Source: Mariprofundaceae bacterium
GTDB lineage: Bacteria > Pseudomonadota > Zetaproteobacteria > Mariprofundales > Mariprofundaceae
NCBI GenBank assembly: GCA_030950975.1
Contig: JAUZQL010000041.1
Coordinates: 1-7,415 of the forward strand
Length of the DNA: 7,415 bases
Reading direction: 5' to 3'
Below, piece after piece: positions 5,123-7,415 of this stretch. Below the pieces are notes generated by a model, which was given only the letters and a program-made list of their open reading frames with translations, was not told the origin of the DNA and did no database searches. Numbering within the stretch: position 1 is the stretch's first letter; each line of letters begins with the position of its first letter. A program made the position numbers and the translations under genes.

Positions 5123-5791
5123 TTATGCTTTTTCTTGCGCTTCTGCCAAAGCCAACATCGCATGAATGGCCGAGACCACCAAGGTTGAGCCGCCTTTGCG
5201 TCCACGGGTAATGACCCAAGGCACATCATTTAATTCCGCCACCGCATCTTTGGATTCTTTGGCGGAAACAAATCCCACAGGCATACCAACGATAAGTGCG
5301 GGTTTTGCGCCTTCATGTTGAATCAAGCGAATCACTTCCAACAAGGCTGTCGGTGCATTTCCCACACCCACAATTGCACCTTCCAACAAACCTTGTTGAT
5401 GGGCTTTCCGCATGGCTTGAACGGCGCGTGTTGTCCCTTCCGACTTGGCTTTTTCAATCACATCAGCATCGGAAATAAATTGATGGGTTTGCACGCCAAA
5501 GTGAGACAAACGCGGTTTTGATAAACCCACGCAAATCATTTCAACATCAGCGACAACGGCCGCACCTGCGGCAATCGCTTCCAGCCCTGCTTGCATTGCA
5601 TCGGGATGAAATTCGGTCAAACCATTAAATTCAAAATCCGCTGTCGCATGAATCATACGGCGCACCAACGGCCATTGTTCTTCGGTATAACTGCCGCGAT
5701 CGCCTGCCTCGGCATCTACGGTGGCAAACGATGAATGTTCAATGGTTTGACCAGCTTTGGTTAATTGTTCTGTAACACTATTTTGACGCAT
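5123..5791 (-). CDS. cbiC: Cobalt-precorrin-8 (precorrin-8X) methylmutase
   Basis: It moves the methyl group from C11 to C12 of (cobalt-)precorrin-8, giving (hydrogeno/cob)byrinate. The 222-residue length fits the CbiC/CobH family. Motifs are RRMIHATADFEF (44-55) with the presumed catalytic His48, DVEMICVGL (82-90), GNAPTALLEV (144-153), GMPVGFVSAKESK (169-181) and GRKGGSTLVVSAIHAML (197-213), all characteristic. The start at 5791 is preceded by GAGGT, which overlaps the cbiX stop region. A frame opening further upstream (5974) lies inside cbiX and encodes nothing like this family. It follows cbiX by 10 bp, so translation is probably coupled. I use the name cbiC rather than cobH because the neighbouring chelatase indicates the early-cobalt pathway. 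Confidence 0.95.
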   Translation of the reverse strand: MRQNSVTEQLTKAGQTIEHSSFATVDAEAGDRGSYTEEQWPLVRRMIHATADFEFNGLTEFHPDAMQAGLEAIAAGAAVVADVEMICVGLSKPRLSHFGVQTHQFISDADVIEKAKSEGTTRAVQAMRKAHQQGLLEGAIVGVGNAPTALLEVIRLIQHEGAKPALIVGMPVGFVSAKESKDAVAELNDVPWVITRGRKGGSTLVVSAIHAMLALAEAQEKA

Positions 5792-5801
5792 ATGATTGAC
5801 C

Positions 5802-6656
5802 TCAATGGTGGTGGTGATGTCCGAAACCATGTTCTTCGGAGAAATCACGGTATTTACAGCCATCGCATTCAAGCATTTGCGGTTCATCCAAACCTTTGCC
5901 TTGCGCTTTAGCCACACGTTCATCCACCAAATCATAAATCGCATTGTCAAACCCAATATAATGACCCAAACCAAAACTGGTTGTGGGATATTGCTGGCTT
6001 AAACGTTCCACTTGACGCGCAATGCGTTCAATCAGAACACCTGTATAAAGGTAATAAGGTAAAATAATCACTTGCTTCATACCACATGCCACTTGCCGTT
6101 GCACTACGGTCTCAACTTTGGGGAATGTGATGCCTGTAAACGCCAAATCAACCATCTCATGGTGTGTTTCTTCAAATAGCCAACGTGCCATTTTGGCGAT
6201 GTCGCCATTGGCAACTTTGTCCGATGAACCACGCGCCAATAAAACTACGCCTGTATTTTTGGCATCGGGTGCATCCAAGGCAAGCATGGCTTTCGAGAGT
6301 TCAGATTTGAGTGCGTTTAATACTTTTGTGCCTGCGCCCAAATGTTTTGCCATGATAAACGTGACATCAGGATGACGTTTGCGTGCATCGGCAATGTGAT
6401 GTGGAATTTCCATTTTGACATGCCCTGCCGCACCTAAAATCAAAGGCACAATAATCACACGTTTTGAATTTTTGGCGGCCAAATCCATGCCCACATCTAA
6501 AGTGATGTCGGAAAATTCAATAAAACACACCTCAATGCGATCATCGGGGCGACGTTTGCGCCATTCCTTGGCAAAGGCTTCGATTTCATCGTTGCCGCTT
6601 TGTTGACGTGAGCCATGACCCACCAGTAGGATGGTATCATTCATATTTGTTTGCAT
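5802..6656 (-). CDS. cbiX: Sirohydrochlorin cobaltochelatase, long form, with CxxC and His-rich C-terminus
   Basis: CbiX inserts Co2+ into sirohydrochlorin. The 284 residues form two chelatase-like halves. The first has VGHGSRQQSGNDE with metal-ligand candidate His14, and LILGAAGHVKMEIP with His79. The second has LLARGSSD (139-146), where Arg replaces the His, and LPYYLYTGVLIERIA (199-213), where the second His is also absent. Only the N-terminal half therefore looks catalytic. The C-terminus contains MLECDGCKYR (261-270), with a C264-x2-C267 pair, and ends GFGHHHHH. A CxxC pair with a possible Fe-S cluster and a terminal histidine run are known for long-form CbiX. The ATG at 6656 follows GAGGG by 8 bases; a second ATG at 6644 lacks such a site. 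It sits 42 bp after cbiF and 10 bp before cbiC. Confidence 0.94.
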   Translation of the reverse strand: MQTNMNDTILLVGHGSRQQSGNDEIEAFAKEWRKRRPDDRIEVCFIEFSDITLDVGMDLAAKNSKRVIIVPLILGAAGHVKMEIPHHIADARKRHPDVTFIMAKHLGAGTKVLNALKSELSKAMLALDAPDAKNTGVVLLARGSSDKVANGDIAKMARWLFEETHHEMVDLAFTGITFPKVETVVQRQVACGMKQVIILPYYLYTGVLIERIARQVERLSQQYPTTSFGLGHYIGFDNAIYDLVDERVAKAQGKGLDEPQMLECDGCKYRDFSEEHGFGHHHHH

Positions 6657-6698
6657 ATATATATCCCTCTGCGTCTCCGCACCTTTACGGTCAAGCGT

Positions 6699-7415
6699 TT
6701 ATTTCTCAGCCTTACGAAAGCGATGGGTAAAATCAGCATCATAAAGCTTGGATTTTTTTAATGTTTTCCAATGTCTCGCACCCAAGGTTGGGCTGACCAC
6801 AATCATGGCTTGAGAAGCAATTTTTTCAGCCCTGCACTTTTCACGGATATTAGCAATCGTGCCACGTACAATTTTTTCTTCATCCGGCCATGAGGCTTTT
6901 TGCACCACCAACATCGCATCATCATCATGCCAACCTGCGGCCAATAATTCGTCACGGACTTTATGCAACAAAGTAATGGATAAAAATAAACACAAGGTGG
7001 TTTTGTGTTGCGCCAACTCACGCAAGGATTCGCCATCAGGCATGGGTGTTCGACCTTCCACACGGGTGAGAATCACCGTTTGCGTCACTTCGGGAAGCGT
7101 CATGCTTTCGGAGGCTGCTGCCATCGATGCAAATGCCGATGAAACCCCTGGAACCACCGACGATTCAATGCCTGCCGCATCCAAGGGCTGCAACATTTCA
7201 ATCAGCGCACCATACAAACTAGGATCACCTGTTTGCAAACGAATGACTGTTTCATGCTTTCCTGCTTTTTCAATCAGCCAACCCGTAATTTCATCTAAGG
7301 TCATGCCTTTGGAATCAGCAATATCACAATCTTCGGAAGCCCAAAGTGTGCATGCTTTGGAGACCAAGGAACCTGCATAAAGAATCGCACCCGCTTCACG
7401 CAAAAGACGTTGCCC
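6699..7415 (-). CDS. cbiF: Cobalt-precorrin-4 / precorrin-4 C11-methyltransferase (5' end outside window)
   Basis: This SAM-dependent corrin methyltransferase adds the C11 methyl group. The frame enters the window as GQRLLREAGAILYAGSLV, so only about the first 20 residues, including the GxGxGD SAM motif, are missing. The remaining 238 residues show YAGSLV, VIRLQTGDPSLYGA (CbiF-type variant of the RLxxGDP loop), VPGVSS, TRVEGRTPMP (the TRxEGRTPxP motif specific to CbiF/CobM), and the ending KLYDADFTHRFRK, all diagnostic of this enzyme among corrin methylases. The codon at 7403 is an internal leucine, not the start. The gene is first in the visible cbiF-cbiX-cbiC run. cobM is the equivalent name in the oxygen-dependent pathway; cbiF is preferred because of cbiX. 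Confidence 0.95.
   Translation of the reverse strand, partial: GQRLLREAGAILYAGSLVSKACTLWASEDCDIADSKGMTLDEITGWLIEKAGKHETVIRLQTGDPSLYGALIEMLQPLDAAGIESSVVPGVSSAFASMAAASESMTLPEVTQTVILTRVEGRTPMPDGESLRELAQHKTTLCLFLSITLLHKVRDELLAAGWHDDDAMLVVQKASWPDEEKIVRGTIANIREKCRAEKIASQAMIVVSPTLGARHWKTLKKSKLYDADFTHRFRKAEK

Noticed and set aside
5805..5819. Terminal His5 as an engineered tag
   Set aside because: The codons are mixed CAT/CAC, the native cbiC gene follows 10 bp after the stop, and a histidine-rich C-terminus is a known feature of long-form CbiX.
5792..5974. 60-residue N-terminal extension of cbiC
   Set aside because: This stretch is the 3' end of cbiX in another frame. The CbiC family begins near MRQNS, and a GAGGT ribosome-binding site precedes that ATG.
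6859..7380. Long plus-strand frame opposite cbiF (173 codons)
   Set aside because: Antisense shadow of a clearly conserved methyltransferase. It is Ser/Ala-rich without domain features and has no Shine-Dalgarno or promoter support.

Overview
The window reads as a chromosomal segment of a Gram-negative bacterium, probably a proteobacterium. The main reason is the ribosomal operon order rpsF - priB-like gene - rpsR - DUF2232 membrane protein - rplI - dnaB. A PriB-type OB-fold gene between rpsF and rpsR is typical of beta/gammaproteobacteria and relatives. Base composition looks moderate (mid-40s % GC by eye). I cannot name the species; a zeta- or gammaproteobacterial origin is a guess.

Every supported gene lies on the minus strand, so transcription runs from high to low coordinates. 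At the right end are three cobalamin (B12) genes: cbiF/cobM (5' end outside the window), a long-form cbiX and cbiC/cobH. A 203-bp mobile-element-like repeat with perfect 14-bp inverted ends follows. It carries a pair of oppositely oriented REP-like hairpins. Next come a GIY-YIG nuclease with a DUF4357 C-terminus and cobA (uroporphyrinogen III methyltransferase). Cobaltochelatase CbiX beside CbiF and CbiC points to the early-cobalt ('anaerobic') branch: CobA makes precorrin-2, CbiX puts cobalt into sirohydrochlorin, CbiF methylates C11 and CbiC moves the C11 methyl to C12. The nuclease is not a B12 gene and looks like an insertion into the cluster.

A good sigma-70-like promoter and a structured leader resembling the S6:S18 autoregulatory RNA precede rpsF. 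The ribosomal operon then runs rpsF (TTG start, long acidic tail), priB-like (TTG start), rpsR (basic N-terminal extension with internal duplications, zinc-type CxxC/CxxH), DUF2232 and rplI (TGATG stop/start overlap).

Between rplI and dnaB lies a 162-bp element that is an imperfect palindrome over its whole length, with a short hairpin exactly at its centre. The first 15 codons of dnaB lie at the left edge.

No tRNA, rRNA or CRISPR array was seen. No gene-free stretch exceeds 300 bases. The least ordinary content is the two non-coding repeat elements, the nuclease in the B12 cluster, and the oppositely charged tails on S6 and S18.
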